Source of the DNA: Streptomyces globisporus
GTDB taxonomy: Bacteria > Actinomycetota > Actinomycetes > Streptomycetales > Streptomycetaceae
Assembly (NCBI RefSeq): GCF_003501885.1
Contig: NZ_QWFA01000059.1
Coordinates: 4,860 to 44,936, forward strand
Reading direction: 5' to 3'
Length of the DNA stretch: 40,077 bases
In this document: positions 30,529-39,186 of the stretch, in pieces
Layout of the letters: each line of letters starts with the position of its first letter
Numbering within the stretch: the stretch's first letter is position 1
Program-made: the position numbers and the translations under genes
Notes under the pieces: generated by a model
Told to the model about the DNA's origin: nothing
Database searches by the model: none
What the model saw: only the letters and a program-made list of their open reading frames with translations

Positions 30529-31059
30529 GTGCGAAGCAACGCATGCATGCAGGCACTCATCCGGGTGACCGACCTCTCCGGGCTGAGCCATCAGGACATC
30601 CCGCCCCTGTTCCGCGACGTCGCGGAACGCGGGTGGTCCGTCACCGCCGCCGGTGGACGCGTGCTGACCGGCCTCCGGCCGGAGACGCCCGGCCGCTACG
30701 TCGACCGGCTCGCGGAGGAGACCACGGTCAACGGGAGAGGAATGACCGACTACGACCTCCCCACCGCGCCGCACGGACGCACACCGCTCCTCGTCCGTCG
30801 GTGTCTGGCGTACGTGAGTGCCTGTCTCCGGAAGGCGCAGGGGAAGTTCGGCGACTCCCGGGTGAAGGCGTACGTCTCGTTGTCATGCGCCGATACCGAC
30901 GAGGGGCTCCTCACCGCGAACGTCACCTTCTGCACCCCGCTTGCCGACGTTCGCCCCTACATCCCGGGCCTGGAGCAGGTGGGGGATGCGGCCGTCGCCG
31001 AGATCTCCGCGGAGGACTGCCGGGCGTGGGGAGTCGACGGCCTCACGGGGCGTCACTGA
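30529..31059 (+). CDS. Unrecognised 176-aa protein
   Basis: Starts at GTG 30529 with AGGAG nine bases upstream. The product (ALIRVTDLSGLSHQDIPPLFRDVAERGWSV; FGDSRVKAYVSLSCADTDEGLLTANVTFCTPLADV) is mixed alpha/beta and soluble, with no signal peptide or membrane helix. I recognise no family. Its last 17 bases overlap tail-to-tail with the 3' end of the histidine kinase gene on the other strand. Confidence 0.7.
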   Translation: MRSNACMQALIRVTDLSGLSHQDIPPLFRDVAERGWSVTAAGGRVLTGLRPETPGRYVDRLAEETTVNGRGMTDYDLPTAPHGRTPLLVRRCLAYVSACLRKAQGKFGDSRVKAYVSLSCADTDEGLLTANVTFCTPLADVRPYIPGLEQVGDAAVAEISAEDCRAWGVDGLTGRH

Positions 31060-32722
31060 TTCTCCCGGGCACGGTGTCCTTCGCCACCAGCCTCTCTCCC
31101 GACCAGCAGAGTCGGTAGAGGTCGACCTCGTCCAGCAGGTCCCGGCCGGAACGGTAGAACTCGCAGGTGGTGCCCGGTGGTCGGGGGGCGAAGCGGGCGT
31201 GGTCGGGTGGGTAGGGGTAGGCGCGGGCCGGCAGCAGCGGGGCCAGTTCGGTGCGGGGGCGGCCCGGGGTCAGCTCGTCGAAACGGGACGGCGGGAGTGC
31301 GCTCGTCGTCAGTTGCCAGGCCAGGAGGACAGCCGCGGGCACGAAGAACGCTGCCGCGACGACGGGTGCCACGACCGCGGCGGCGTACCGGCGGCGGGCC
31401 GCTCCCCGGACGACGGCGAGTCGGCCCGCCGACTCCGGGGACCGTGCGGCGGGGCTCGACGCGGGGCTCGGTCCTCGTCGTCGGGTGTGGGCCGTGACCT
31501 GGTGCGGGAGGTCGGCCGTGACGCGGAAACCGCCTTCGTGCGGGCCGGTCCGCAAGGTTCCGCCGAGGACCGTCACCCGCTCCCGGAGGCCCGTCAGTCC
31601 TCGTCCGCCGATGCCCGCCGCCGGCCCCTCCGCCGCCATCGCGGCACCCGTCGGGACGTCGTTCACGACACTCACGTGGGTACGGTCGGTCCGGTGGGTG
31701 ATCCGCAGCCGGATCGCCCCGCCCGGCGCGTGCTTCAGGGCGTTGGTCAGGGCCTCCTGCACGATCCGGTACAGGCCGCGTTCGACCAGGGGGGACAGCG
31801 TGGGGGCCGGACCGTGCCGCTCCCATCGGACCGGCACGCCGAAGGCGACCGCCCGGGCCACGAGATCTTCCAGGGTGTCGTGGGCGGGTCCGTCCACAGC
31901 CGTTCCCGCCTCCCCGTTCGGTGCCGTCTCCGGGTCCGGGTCCGGTGCGTCGTGCAGGACCGCCACGGTTTCCCGCAGGTGTTCCACGGCGTCCGCGATC
32001 GTCCCGCGCAGCTCGGCCAGGTCGGCGCGGTCGCGGTCGGTGAGGTCCGGGGAGAGTTCCAGGGCCCCGGCGCGCAGGGCGACCAGGCTCAGGGCGTGGC
32101 CGAGCGAGTCGTGCATGTCGGCCGCGATGTCCGCGCGTTCGGCCAGCCGCGCCCGCTCCGCGACCAGGTGCTGCCGCTCTTCGAGACGGTGGGCCAACCG
32201 CCAGCCCTCCCGTACGAGTTCGCGGCGGCCACGCACGTACCGCCCGGCCAGCCACGGCAGCAGAAGGGCGGCGGCCAGCACGGCCAGCGTGTAGAACCAC
32301 CACACGGGCTGGACCCACAGCACCGCGCACGTAGCCACATCGAGCGCGAGGCACCCGACGAGCACCAGGAGCGGGCCCCGGGCCCCGGCGATCCTGGCTC
32401 CCAGCAGGCAGCTCAGCACGGCCAGCGACAGGACCTGGGCGTTGGCGGGCGTCGCCGCGTCGGCCAGGCCCAGCGCACACAGCCCGTTGACCAGGACGAC
32501 CGCGGCCCCCGGCCGGTGGCGGGACAACGGCACCGCCACGGCCAGGACCGCCAGTGGGAGCAGCAGGTCCAGGAACAGTGACCGCGCGCCCGCGTCCCGG
32601 AACCCGTAACCGGTCGCGGCGGCCAGCACCCCCCACAGCGCCACGTCGACCGGCACGGACCGGGCCGGGGGCCGGGGCATGCGCAGCCGCAGCCACGGGC
32701 GCGTCGTGTGCTCGTGCGGCAT
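31043..32722 (-). CDS. Sensor histidine kinase (NarL-partner type) with C-terminal extension
   Basis: A 559-residue HisKA_3 kinase. Five or so N-terminal membrane helices (about 25-165) precede the phosphoacceptor helix IAADMHDSLGHALSLVALRAG (His near 204), the N-box RIVQEALTNALKHAPGG and the glycine loop GGRGLTGLRERV. Unusually, the catalytic domain is followed by another membrane helix (AAVVAPVVAAAFFVPAAVLLAWQL) and ~80 extracytoplasmic residues (FDELTPGRPRTELAPLLP...CEFYR...YRLCWSGERLVAKDTV) with two cysteines, resembling a BamE/SmpA-like fold. The response regulator is encoded divergently past the ABC genes. ATG 32722. Confidence 0.88.
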   Translation of the reverse strand: MPHEHTTRPWLRLRMPRPPARSVPVDVALWGVLAAATGYGFRDAGARSLFLDLLLPLAVLAVAVPLSRHRPGAAVVLVNGLCALGLADAATPANAQVLSLAVLSCLLGARIAGARGPLLVLVGCLALDVATCAVLWVQPVWWFYTLAVLAAALLLPWLAGRYVRGRRELVREGWRLAHRLEERQHLVAERARLAERADIAADMHDSLGHALSLVALRAGALELSPDLTDRDRADLAELRGTIADAVEHLRETVAVLHDAPDPDPETAPNGEAGTAVDGPAHDTLEDLVARAVAFGVPVRWERHGPAPTLSPLVERGLYRIVQEALTNALKHAPGGAIRLRITHRTDRTHVSVVNDVPTGAAMAAEGPAAGIGGRGLTGLRERVTVLGGTLRTGPHEGGFRVTADLPHQVTAHTRRRGPSPASSPAARSPESAGRLAVVRGAARRRYAAAVVAPVVAAAFFVPAAVLLAWQLTTSALPPSRFDELTPGRPRTELAPLLPARAYPYPPDHARFAPRPPGTTCEFYRSGRDLLDEVDLYRLCWSGERLVAKDTVPGRISDAP

Positions 32723-32832
32723 GGTGCGTCGACCGTCCTTCCGATGGATCACCTGGATCAGCTGGATCGCTTGACTCGTCCGACAGGTCTGAATCGCCTG
32801 ACCGGTGCCGTCGATTCTGCGGGGTCGAGCGG

Positions 32833-33672
32833 TCAGGCGTCCCGGCCGCGCAGCACGTACAGGCCGACCAGGTGCGCCACCCCCGCCCACGCCACCACGA
32901 TCAGCGTCGCCGCCACCGGCGCGTACGGGGCCTCGACGCCGGAGCGCATGAAGTGGTCCCCCGCACCGTGCGGCAGGTAGTCGTTGACGGCGGCGAGATC
33001 CGGGCCGCCGACCCCCAGGAGCACGGACGGCAGCCCCCACAACAGCGTGACGAGGATCGACAGCGCACCCGCCGGGTGGCGCGTGGCGAAGGCGGTCCCG
33101 ACGGCCAGCGCGGCGACGAGCGCCAGGTAGAGGCCGACGGACAAGGCCTGCCGGAGCGTCGTACCGGCGTCGAACGAGGCCCGTCCGTCGAACGCCCCCC
33201 ACGCGACCGCCGTGCCGACGACCGCGTACACGACGCCCGCGGCGAACGAGACGACGGCCACCACCAGCGCCTTCGCCGCCTGGACCCGATGGCGCCGGGG
33301 CACCCACAGCAGCGATGCCCGCACACTCCCCGTCGCGTACTCGGAGGTCACGGCGACCGTCGCCAGGATGACGACGGCGAACTGGGCGAGGACGGCCGAC
33401 GAGGCCACCGCGTTCCCGACGGGCTCCACCGGATGATCGTTGATGCGGGCGATCGAGGCGTAGTAGAAGGTGAAGACCCCGGTGATCGCCAGGCCCGCGA
33501 GGAGGCAGAGGTAGGGGGCCCGGACCGACCACAGCTTGGTCCACTCGCAGGCGACGGCCCCGGCGAAGCCACCCGGTGTGCCTGGGGCGGGTGTGCGTGG
33601 GGCGGGCGTGGTGCCGCGTACGGCGTGGAGTGCGTCCGTCCGTCGGCCGGGGGTCGTCGTCGGCTCGGTCAC
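32833..33672 (-). CDS. ABC-2 type permease
   Basis: A 279-residue membrane subunit with about six hydrophobic helices (for example YLCLLAGLAITGVFTFYYASI, AVLAQFAVVILATVAVTSEYATGSVRASL, YAPVAATLIVVAWAGVAHLVGLYVL). The TSEYATGSVRASLLWVPRR segment is characteristic of ABC-2 exporters for lantibiotics or membrane-active drugs. GTG 33672 overlaps the ATPase stop (GTGA), with GGAGAAG upstream. With the ATPase it forms an exporter, probably induced by the adjacent two-component system. The substrate is unknown. Confidence 0.85.
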   Translation of the reverse strand: MTEPTTTPGRRTDALHAVRGTTPAPRTPAPGTPGGFAGAVACEWTKLWSVRAPYLCLLAGLAITGVFTFYYASIARINDHPVEPVGNAVASSAVLAQFAVVILATVAVTSEYATGSVRASLLWVPRRHRVQAAKALVVAVVSFAAGVVYAVVGTAVAWGAFDGRASFDAGTTLRQALSVGLYLALVAALAVGTAFATRHPAGALSILVTLLWGLPSVLLGVGGPDLAAVNDYLPHGAGDHFMRSGVEAPYAPVAATLIVVAWAGVAHLVGLYVLRGRDA

Positions 33673-34646
33673 GGGGCTTCTCCCTGGTGCTGCGCCACCG
33701 TCGCGCCCGGCGTTCCCGTGGTGCTGCCGCTGCCGCCAGTGGCGTACTCGACACTGCGCGCGGTCAGGTCCATGTACGCCTCCTCCAGCGAGACCCGTAC
33801 GTCGCTCAGCCCGTGCAGCCGGACCCGGCAGTGGTGGGCCAGGTCGCCGATCTCGGCGGCGGTGCGGCCCTCGACGGTGAGTTCGCCGGACTCGGTCGTC
33901 CCGACGCGCACCCCCTCGGCCGCCATCAGGCGACGGACCAGCGTCGCCCGTTCCCCCGGGTCGGGCACCACGGCCCGCGCCGACGCGGGAGACGCCGCGG
34001 CGAGGAACTCCGCCATGGAACTGTCGCTGAGCAGCCGGCCCCGCCCGATCACGACGAGATGATCGGCCGTCAGCTGCATCTCGCTCATGAGGTGGCTGGA
34101 GAGGAACACCGTGCGCCCTTCCGCCGCCTGGTCGCGGACGAGCCGGCGGATCCAGCGCACCCCGTCCGGGTCGAGGCCGTTGACCGGCTCGTCCAGGACG
34201 AGCACCGGCGGGTCGCCGAGCAGCGCGCCCGCCACCCCGAGCCGCCCGCTCATGCCGAGCGAGTACGTGCCCGCCGGGCGGCGGGCCGCCTTGGTCAGGC
34301 CCACCGTCTCCAGCACCTCGTCCACGCGGCGCACCGGGATGCCGTTGGCGCGGGCCTGGGCCACGAGATGCGTGCGGCCGGAGCGGGCCGGGTGGACGGC
34401 CCGGGCGTCGAGCATCGCGCCGACCGCGCACAGGGGGCGACGCAGGCTCGCGTACGGCAGGCCGGCGATCAGGGCCCGGCCCCGGGTGGGGTGGTCCAGG
34501 CCCAGGATCATGCGCATCGTGGTGGACTTCCCGGCCCCGTTGGGACCGAGGAAGCCGGTCACGCGACCGGCCTTGATGTCGCAGGTCAGCCCGTCCACGG
34601 CGACGGTTTCGCCGTAGCGTTTCGTGAGTCCTCGGAGGGTGATCAC
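33669..34646 (-). CDS. ABC transporter ATP-binding protein
   Basis: A 325-residue ATPase of the DrrA/BcrA-like export group. Walker A is GPNGAGKST (~35-43), Walker B VLVLDEP and the H-loop SSHL. The signature reads YSLGMSGR instead of the usual LSGGQ, common in drug-resistance exporters of this group. A C-terminal ~100-residue extension (ATLVRRLMAAEGVRVGTTESGELTVEG) is a regulatory domain seen in DrrA-like proteins. Start GTG 34646 has AAGGAC upstream. It drives the permease next to it; a bacitracin/lantibiotic-type resistance role is inferred from the BceAB-like gene content. Confidence 0.88.
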   Translation of the reverse strand: MITLRGLTKRYGETVAVDGLTCDIKAGRVTGFLGPNGAGKSTTMRMILGLDHPTRGRALIAGLPYASLRRPLCAVGAMLDARAVHPARSGRTHLVAQARANGIPVRRVDEVLETVGLTKAARRPAGTYSLGMSGRLGVAGALLGDPPVLVLDEPVNGLDPDGVRWIRRLVRDQAAEGRTVFLSSHLMSEMQLTADHLVVIGRGRLLSDSSMAEFLAAASPASARAVVPDPGERATLVRRLMAAEGVRVGTTESGELTVEGRTAAEIGDLAHHCRVRLHGLSDVRVSLEEAYMDLTARSVEYATGGSGSTTGTPGATVAQHQGEAP

Positions 34647-34864
34647 AGAGGTCCTTCGCTGGTGTCGGTCTCGTCCGGTCTCCTACGGAAGTGACGCTAG
34701 GAGGCCGTGACACCCGCGCCCATCGGCCGGACGGCAGCGGTCTCCTGCCTTTCGTCGGGGGTGTGCTCCACCCCGGGACGGATCTGCGGGGATTCCGGGT
34801 CGCACGGTGTTGCGCCGGCCGTAGGCTCCCCGCAGCGGGCGGAGGGCGAGTGGAGGGCGGAGAG

Positions 34865-35539
34865 ATGACGGCGGGCAGTCGGCCGGTCCGGGTCCTGGTG
34901 GCCGACGACGAGGCGTTGGTCCGGGCGGGCGTACGGGCCATCCTGGCCAGGGACCCGCAGGTCGAGGTGGTCGCCGAGGCCGCGGACGGGCACGAGGCCA
35001 TCGCTCTCGTTCGCCGGCACCGTCCGGACGTCGTCCTGTTGGACATCCAGATGCCCGGCCTGGACGGTCTGACCGCAGTGGCAAGGCTCCACCGGGAACC
35101 GACGCCGGTCGGCGTGATCATGCTGACGACCTTCGGTCAGGACACGTACGTCACCCGCGCCCTGGAGGAAGGCGCCGACGGTTTCCTGCTGAAGGCGGAC
35201 GACCCGAGGGAACTGCTCAACGGGGTCCGGGCCGTCGGGGCGGGTGGCGCCTATCTGTCCCCGCGGGTCGCCGGGCGGGTGATCGCCGGAATGCGCGCCC
35301 ACCGGGCGGCCCATCCCCACCGCCCGCTGGAGCGGCTCACGGACCGGGAGAACGAGGTGCTGGCCGGGATCGGGGCGGGGCTGTCCAACGCCGAGATCGC
35401 GGGCCGCCTGCATCTGGTCGAGGGCACGGTGAAGGCCCATGTCAGCGCGGTGCTCGCGAAGTTGGGCGTACGCAACCGGGTGGAGGCGGCCATCGCCGCC
35501 CATGAGGCGGGACTGGCCGCGCCACCGGGCCGGGCCTGA
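34865..35539 (+). CDS. NarL/FixJ-type response regulator
   Basis: A 224-residue regulator. The receiver domain (1-125) has acidic residues ADDE, phospho-acceptor Asp in VVLLDIQMPG, Thr in MLTTFG and Lys in LLKADDP. The LuxR-type DNA-binding domain (155-215) reads LTDRENEVLAGIGAGLSNAEIAGRLHLVEGTVKAHVSAVLAKLGVRNR. It pairs with the histidine kinase at 31043-32722 and is transcribed away from the ABC exporter, so the ~220-base divergent gap is the probable regulated promoter. Start ATG 34865 has GGAGAG just upstream. Confidence 0.92.
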   Translation: MTAGSRPVRVLVADDEALVRAGVRAILARDPQVEVVAEAADGHEAIALVRRHRPDVVLLDIQMPGLDGLTAVARLHREPTPVGVIMLTTFGQDTYVTRALEEGADGFLLKADDPRELLNGVRAVGAGGAYLSPRVAGRVIAGMRAHRAAHPHRPLERLTDRENEVLAGIGAGLSNAEIAGRLHLVEGTVKAHVSAVLAKLGVRNRVEAAIAAHEAGLAAPPGRA

Positions 35540-35564
35540 CCCCGGCCCGGCCCGGTCGATCCCG

Positions 35565-36035
35565 TCAGCCGTGCAGCGCCGCGTTGCTGTAGACGTACAG
35601 GCCGATCACACCGACGATGCAGATGACGATCACCCACGAGCCGAACCCGGTGTGCCGTCCCCTGCCCTTGCGGCGCGCGGCCCTTCCCGGTCGGCGGGCC
35701 CGGCCGGACCCGGACTCCTCCCCGCTCCGCGGGGCCCGCGCCGCATCGGACGCCGCCTCGGCCAGCAGGCGGCGGCAGGCGGCGGCGAGTACGGCCGTAC
35801 CGGCGGAGAGGGGCACCACGGCCTCCGAGCGTGCCGGGGCGGTGGTGCCGCCGTCCAGGATGCGGCCGGCGCGCACGAGGATCTCGTCCCGGCCGCCCGC
35901 CGGGGCGAGGCTGATCCACCGCCGTACGTGCTCGCCCCGGATGACCATCCCCCCGGACCGCTCCCGGTACACGGTGTGCTCGCGCCACAGCACGCCCGCC
36001 AATTCCGTAGCGGTGTCGCGCAGTTGTGCCCCCAC
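35565..36035 (-). CDS. Tail-anchored protein of unknown function
   Basis: A 156-residue protein whose only membrane helix is at the very C-terminus (WVIVICIVGVIGLYVYSN), preceded by a basic stretch (RARRPGRAARRKGRGRH), so the N-terminal ~120 residues face the cytoplasm. That part reads AQLRDTATELAGVLWREHTVYRER and HVRRWISLAPAGGRDEILVRAGRIL. I recognise no family. GTG 36035 is chosen because a strong GGAGGGGGAGGGG lies immediately upstream; ATG 36080 would add a Gly-rich, unlikely N-terminus. Confidence 0.65.
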   Translation of the reverse strand: MGAQLRDTATELAGVLWREHTVYRERSGGMVIRGEHVRRWISLAPAGGRDEILVRAGRILDGGTTAPARSEAVVPLSAGTAVLAAACRRLLAEAASDAARAPRSGEESGSGRARRPGRAARRKGRGRHTGFGSWVIVICIVGVIGLYVYSNAALHG

Positions 36036-36187
36036 GTCCCCTCCCCCTCCGCTTCCCGGCGAATCGAACAAGCATCGCACTCTACTGGCGTGTGCAGATT
36101 GTGTGTTCGCCCGGGGCAGCTGATTCGCGGAGCGTTCGCCGCCCGCGTCGTGGAAGAGGGGGCAATCGGCCTTCCGTTACGTGGGGG

Positions 36188-36403
36188 TCAGCCCGCGCTG
36201 TCCTCGGCGAGCGTGTGCGCCACCAGGGCGTTGGCGTGCCCGTGGCCCAGGCCGTGTTCGGATTTGAGCCAGCCGACCAGCTCCATGTGCTTGGTCAGCG
36301 GGGAAGTACGGATGAGGCCCTTCCACTCGGCGACCGGGCGGCCGTACTTCTTCTCGATCGAGGGGAAGTAACTGGCAGGGCCCTTCACGGCGTTGTCGGT
36401 CAC
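36188..36403 (-). CDS. DUF4287 domain protein
   Basis: 71 residues: GPASYFPSIEKKYGRPVAEWKGLIR and HMELVGWLKSEHGLGHGHANALVAHTL, the full DUF4287 motif (Tyr-Gly-Arg-Pro, Gly-Leu-Gly-His-Gly-His-Ala-Asn-Ala). It is a compact helical cytoplasmic family of unknown function. GTG 36403 gives the usual family N-terminus (MTDNAVKGPASYF). It lies 93 bases downstream of the DUF3159 gene on the same strand. Confidence 0.88.
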   Translation of the reverse strand: MTDNAVKGPASYFPSIEKKYGRPVAEWKGLIRTSPLTKHMELVGWLKSEHGLGHGHANALVAHTLAEDSAG

Positions 36404-36496
36404 AGCGTGTCCCGTCTGTTGGGTGAGGGTGGGCCCGGCGAGCGCCCACCCCCGTCCGGTCGGTGTCACAGCTATGACCGGCGGGGGGCGGAGAAA

Positions 36497-37222
36497 TCAT
36501 CGGTGGATCAGAGGGCAGTCGTCCGGTCCTTCGGGGCGGGGAGCGTGACCCGCCGCCCCCTTCAGCCGCTTCGCCGAACTCCGGCCCGCCCACAGGACGA
36601 CGAGCAGGGCGACGGCGAGCAGCGGATAGCCCATGGCGAGCTTCGCGAAGGCCAGCCAACCGGTCCGGTCCTCGTCGTACAGCCACTGCTGGACGACGAA
36701 CCGGGCGGCGAAGACGGCGGTCAGGGTGAGCGTGGCGATGTCGTAGGCGCGCCGCGAGGGCTTGTCGCGCAGCCAGGCCGTACCGGTCCCGTTGAGCGCG
36801 CCCCAGACGATTCCGGCCAGCGGCCTGCGTACCGCCACCGAGAGCAGGAAGACCGCGGCCAGCACGAGGTTGGACCAGATGCCCAGCAGGAAGTAGCCCT
36901 TGGCCGATCCCGTCTTCCAGGCGACGAACGCGGCCACCGCGACGCCGAACAGGCCGGACAGGGCGGGCTGCAGGGGCTCCTTGCGGACCAGGCGCAGCAC
37001 GGTGACCGCCAGGCCGGCGCCGAGGGCGGTGACGATGGCGCCCGTGAGGCCGAGCGCCGCGTTGGCGATGACGAAGGCGGTGACCGGCACCATGGTGTAC
37101 ACCAGGCCGGCCGGTCCGCCCAGCTGCTCCAGGGTGGTCTGCCGCTTCCCGTGCCTTCCCGGGGCGCTGCCCGGTTCCTGCGCTTCGGGCCCGGTGTGGG
37201 AGGGGTGTACGGATGCCGTCAT
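36497..37222 (-). CDS. DUF3159 membrane protein
   Basis: A 241-residue integral-membrane protein with six or so helices and the family pattern TLEQLGGPAGLVYTMVPVTAFVIANAALG, GYFLLGIWSNLVLAAVFLLS and LRDKPSRRAYDIATLTLTAVFAARFVVQQWLY. DUF3159 proteins are conserved in actinobacteria, often near septum or cell-envelope genes; the function is not established. The first ~30 residues are Pro/Gly/His-rich and cytoplasmic. ATG 37222 lies 29 bases downstream of a perfect palindrome that may be its operator. Confidence 0.85.
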   Translation of the reverse strand: MTASVHPSHTGPEAQEPGSAPGRHGKRQTTLEQLGGPAGLVYTMVPVTAFVIANAALGLTGAIVTALGAGLAVTVLRLVRKEPLQPALSGLFGVAVAAFVAWKTGSAKGYFLLGIWSNLVLAAVFLLSVAVRRPLAGIVWGALNGTGTAWLRDKPSRRAYDIATLTLTAVFAARFVVQQWLYDEDRTGWLAFAKLAMGYPLLAVALLVVLWAGRSSAKRLKGAAGHAPRPEGPDDCPLIHR

Positions 37223-37250
37223 GGTGCGAGATCAACTCCCCGGTCGTCGC

Positions 37251-37283
37251 CCGTCGATGCGGTGGTCCCCTTCGCATCGACGG
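37251..37283. promoter_or_regulatory. 11-bp perfect palindrome upstream of the DUF3159 gene
   Basis: CCGTCGATGCG (37251-37261) and CGCATCGACGG (37273-37283) are exact reverse complements with an 11-base spacer. Arm length and position between divergent genes suggest a regulator site or an RNA hairpin in the DUF3159 leader. Confidence 0.45.
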
Positions 37284-37354
37284 TCTCCGTGATCGTGTGC
37301 GTAACTCCGTACCTCCAACCTGCCCGGGTACGGCCGCCCGGCGGGATGCCGACT

Positions 37355-37372
37355 GTCATGGATCCGCATGAC
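37355..37372. promoter_or_regulatory. GTCATG-GATCCG-CATGAC palindrome
   Basis: A perfect 6-bp inverted repeat, followed within ten bases by another GTCATG, about 110 bases before the decayed nucleotidyltransferase start. Possible operator remnant. Confidence 0.3.
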
Positions 37373-37483
37373 GGATGTCATGGGCACCGCCATGCCCGGC
37401 ACCCGGCGCCCGGCCCGCGATACCGGTGCTCGACGCCGGGGTATTCACCTGCCTGTTCGCATCGGCTGCCGCATGCTGTCCCG

Positions 37484-37884
37484 GTGTACGAGAGCCATGC
37501 GGCCACCCGGGCCTGGCAGCGGGCACGGGCCGCGGCGCTCGACGCCGTACAGGACGGCGTGGCCGCGTCCCCATGGTCCGGGGCGCTGGTGATACGCGGG
37601 AGTGCGCTCATGGCCCTGTGGTTCGGCGAGGAGGCGCGCGAGCCCGGTGACCTGGACTTCGTGGTCGCGCCCGCCTCGTGGCGGATGGAGGAGGGCGGAC
37701 CCCGGAGCTGCCGACCGGTGTCGCGGCGGCGGCCGAGGCGCGGGCGGCGTGGGGAGCCCACGGGGTGCGGATCCGCGCCGCCGGGGCCGTGTGCGAGGAC
37801 ATCTGGACGTACGAGCGGGTGCCCGGCCCCGACGTACGCCGGCGAACCGGGGTGACCCGGTCCCCACAGGTCACCGGAGGGTGA
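37484..37884 (+). pseudogene. Nucleotidyltransferase AbiEii-like, frameshifted and truncated
   Basis: From GTG 37484 the frame reads VYESHAATRAWQRARAAALDAVQDGVAASPWSGALVIRGSALMALWFGEEAREPGDLDFVVAP, the opening of AbiEii/AbiGii-type nucleotidyltransferases, including the G-S and D-L-D motif. Near 37690 it changes frame to MADGGGRTPELPTGVAAAAEARAAWGAHGVRIRAAGAVCEDIWTYERVPG and stops at 37884. The second half of the ~300-residue family is absent. It is unrelated in detail to the AbiEii copies at 11.7 and 14.1 kb. Confidence 0.65.
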
Positions 37885-37995
37885 CTCCGTTCTTTGCCCA
37901 CTCTTTACCGCCGTCGCGGCCGGAGCCGGGATGTCCACGCGGCCCGGACGTGTTGGCCCCGGGTGGACACCCCCGGCTACGAACAGGACACCGAC

Positions 37996-39168
37996 GTGAC
38001 AGACACGACGACGGCAGACGCGACGACGGCGAACACGACGGGCGCGGCGGACGCCGTGAGCGCCGCCGACCGTGCCGCGAACGCCCTCTCCCGGCCGTTC
38101 TCGGTGCGCGGGCTCACCGCCCGGAACCGGATCGCGATGGCGCCCATGACCCGGCAGTTCTCCCCGGACGGCGTTCCCGGGCAGGACGTGGCGGACTACT
38201 ACACCCGCCGCGCCGCAGCGGACGTCGGGCTGATCATCACCGAGGGCACCTACGTCGACCACGAGTCCGCCGGGACCAGCGACCGGGTCCCGCGCTTCCA
38301 CGGCGAGGCCGCGCTCGCGGGCTGGGCCGACGTGGCGGACTCCGTGCACCGGGCCGGCGGCGCGATCATCCCGCAGCTGTGGCACGTGGGCGTCACCCGC
38401 ACCGAGGGCGCCGGGCCCGTCCCGGCCGCCCAGCCGGTCGGGCCCTCGGGGATCTCCCTCAGCGGCGAGCCCAAGGGCCGCGCCATGACGCAGAAGGACC
38501 TCGACGACGTCATCGCCGCCTTCGCCGACGCGGCGGCCGCCGCCGAGCGCCTCGGCTTCGACGGCGCCGAACTGCACGGCGCGCACGGCTACTTGATCGA
38601 CCAGTTCCTGTGGTCGGGCAGCAACCGGCGTACCGACGCCTACGGCGGGGGCCTGGTCGCCCGCACCCGGTTCGCGGCCGAGATCGTGGCCGCCTGCCGC
38701 GCCGCCGTGTCCGACGCCTTCCCTCTCTTCTTCCGGATGTCCCAGTGGAAGGCGGACGCGTACGAGGCGAAGCTCGCCGAGACCCCGCAGGAGCTGGACG
38801 CCCTGCTCACGCCGCTGGCCGAGGCCGGTGTCGATGTCTTCCACGCCTCCACCCGCCGCTACTGGCTGCCGGAGTTCGAGGACTCCGACCTGAACCTGGC
38901 CGGATGGGTGAAGAAGATCAGCGGCCGGCCGACCCTCACCGTCGGCTCGGTGGGCCTGGACGGCGACTTCTTCAGCGCCTTCCAGGGCAACGACTCCAGC
39001 GTCACCGGCATCGAGCAGCTGCTGGACCGGTTGGAGCGCGACGAGTTCGACATGGTCGCCGTCGGGCGGGCGCTCATCGCCGACCCCGAGTGGGCGGCGA
39101 AGACCCTGCGCGGGCGCACCGCCGAGATCACCCCGTTCGCCGCGGAGATGCTGAAGACGCTGCACTGA
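37996..39168 (+). CDS. NADH:flavin oxidoreductase (Old Yellow Enzyme family)
   Basis: A 390-residue FMN-dependent TIM-barrel ene-reductase. Family landmarks: RPFSVRGLTARNRIAMAPMTRQFS near the N-terminus, PQLWHVGV, GPSGI, the catalytic segment FDGAELHGAHGYLIDQFLWSGSNRRTDAYGG (His pair for substrate binding), and VGSVGLDGDF/VAVGRALIADPEWA for FMN phosphate. It reduces activated C=C bonds or nitro groups with NAD(P)H; the substrate is unknown. Start GTG 37996 has AGGA seven bases upstream and yields a Thr/Ala-rich ~30-residue leader. It converges with the carboxypeptidase gene 18 bases away. Confidence 0.88.
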   Translation: MTDTTTADATTANTTGAADAVSAADRAANALSRPFSVRGLTARNRIAMAPMTRQFSPDGVPGQDVADYYTRRAAADVGLIITEGTYVDHESAGTSDRVPRFHGEAALAGWADVADSVHRAGGAIIPQLWHVGVTRTEGAGPVPAAQPVGPSGISLSGEPKGRAMTQKDLDDVIAAFADAAAAAERLGFDGAELHGAHGYLIDQFLWSGSNRRTDAYGGGLVARTRFAAEIVAACRAAVSDAFPLFFRMSQWKADAYEAKLAETPQELDALLTPLAEAGVDVFHASTRRYWLPEFEDSDLNLAGWVKKISGRPTLTVGSVGLDGDFFSAFQGNDSSVTGIEQLLDRLERDEFDMVAVGRALIADPEWAAKTLRGRTAEITPFAAEMLKTLH

Positions 39169-39186
39169 CACGCGAATCCCGCTGCC

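Noticed and set aside
30941..32696. Long forward and alternative reverse frames over the histidine kinase
   Set aside because: The kinase frame holds the H, N and G boxes. The others are shadows with Arg/Gly/Pro-rich products.
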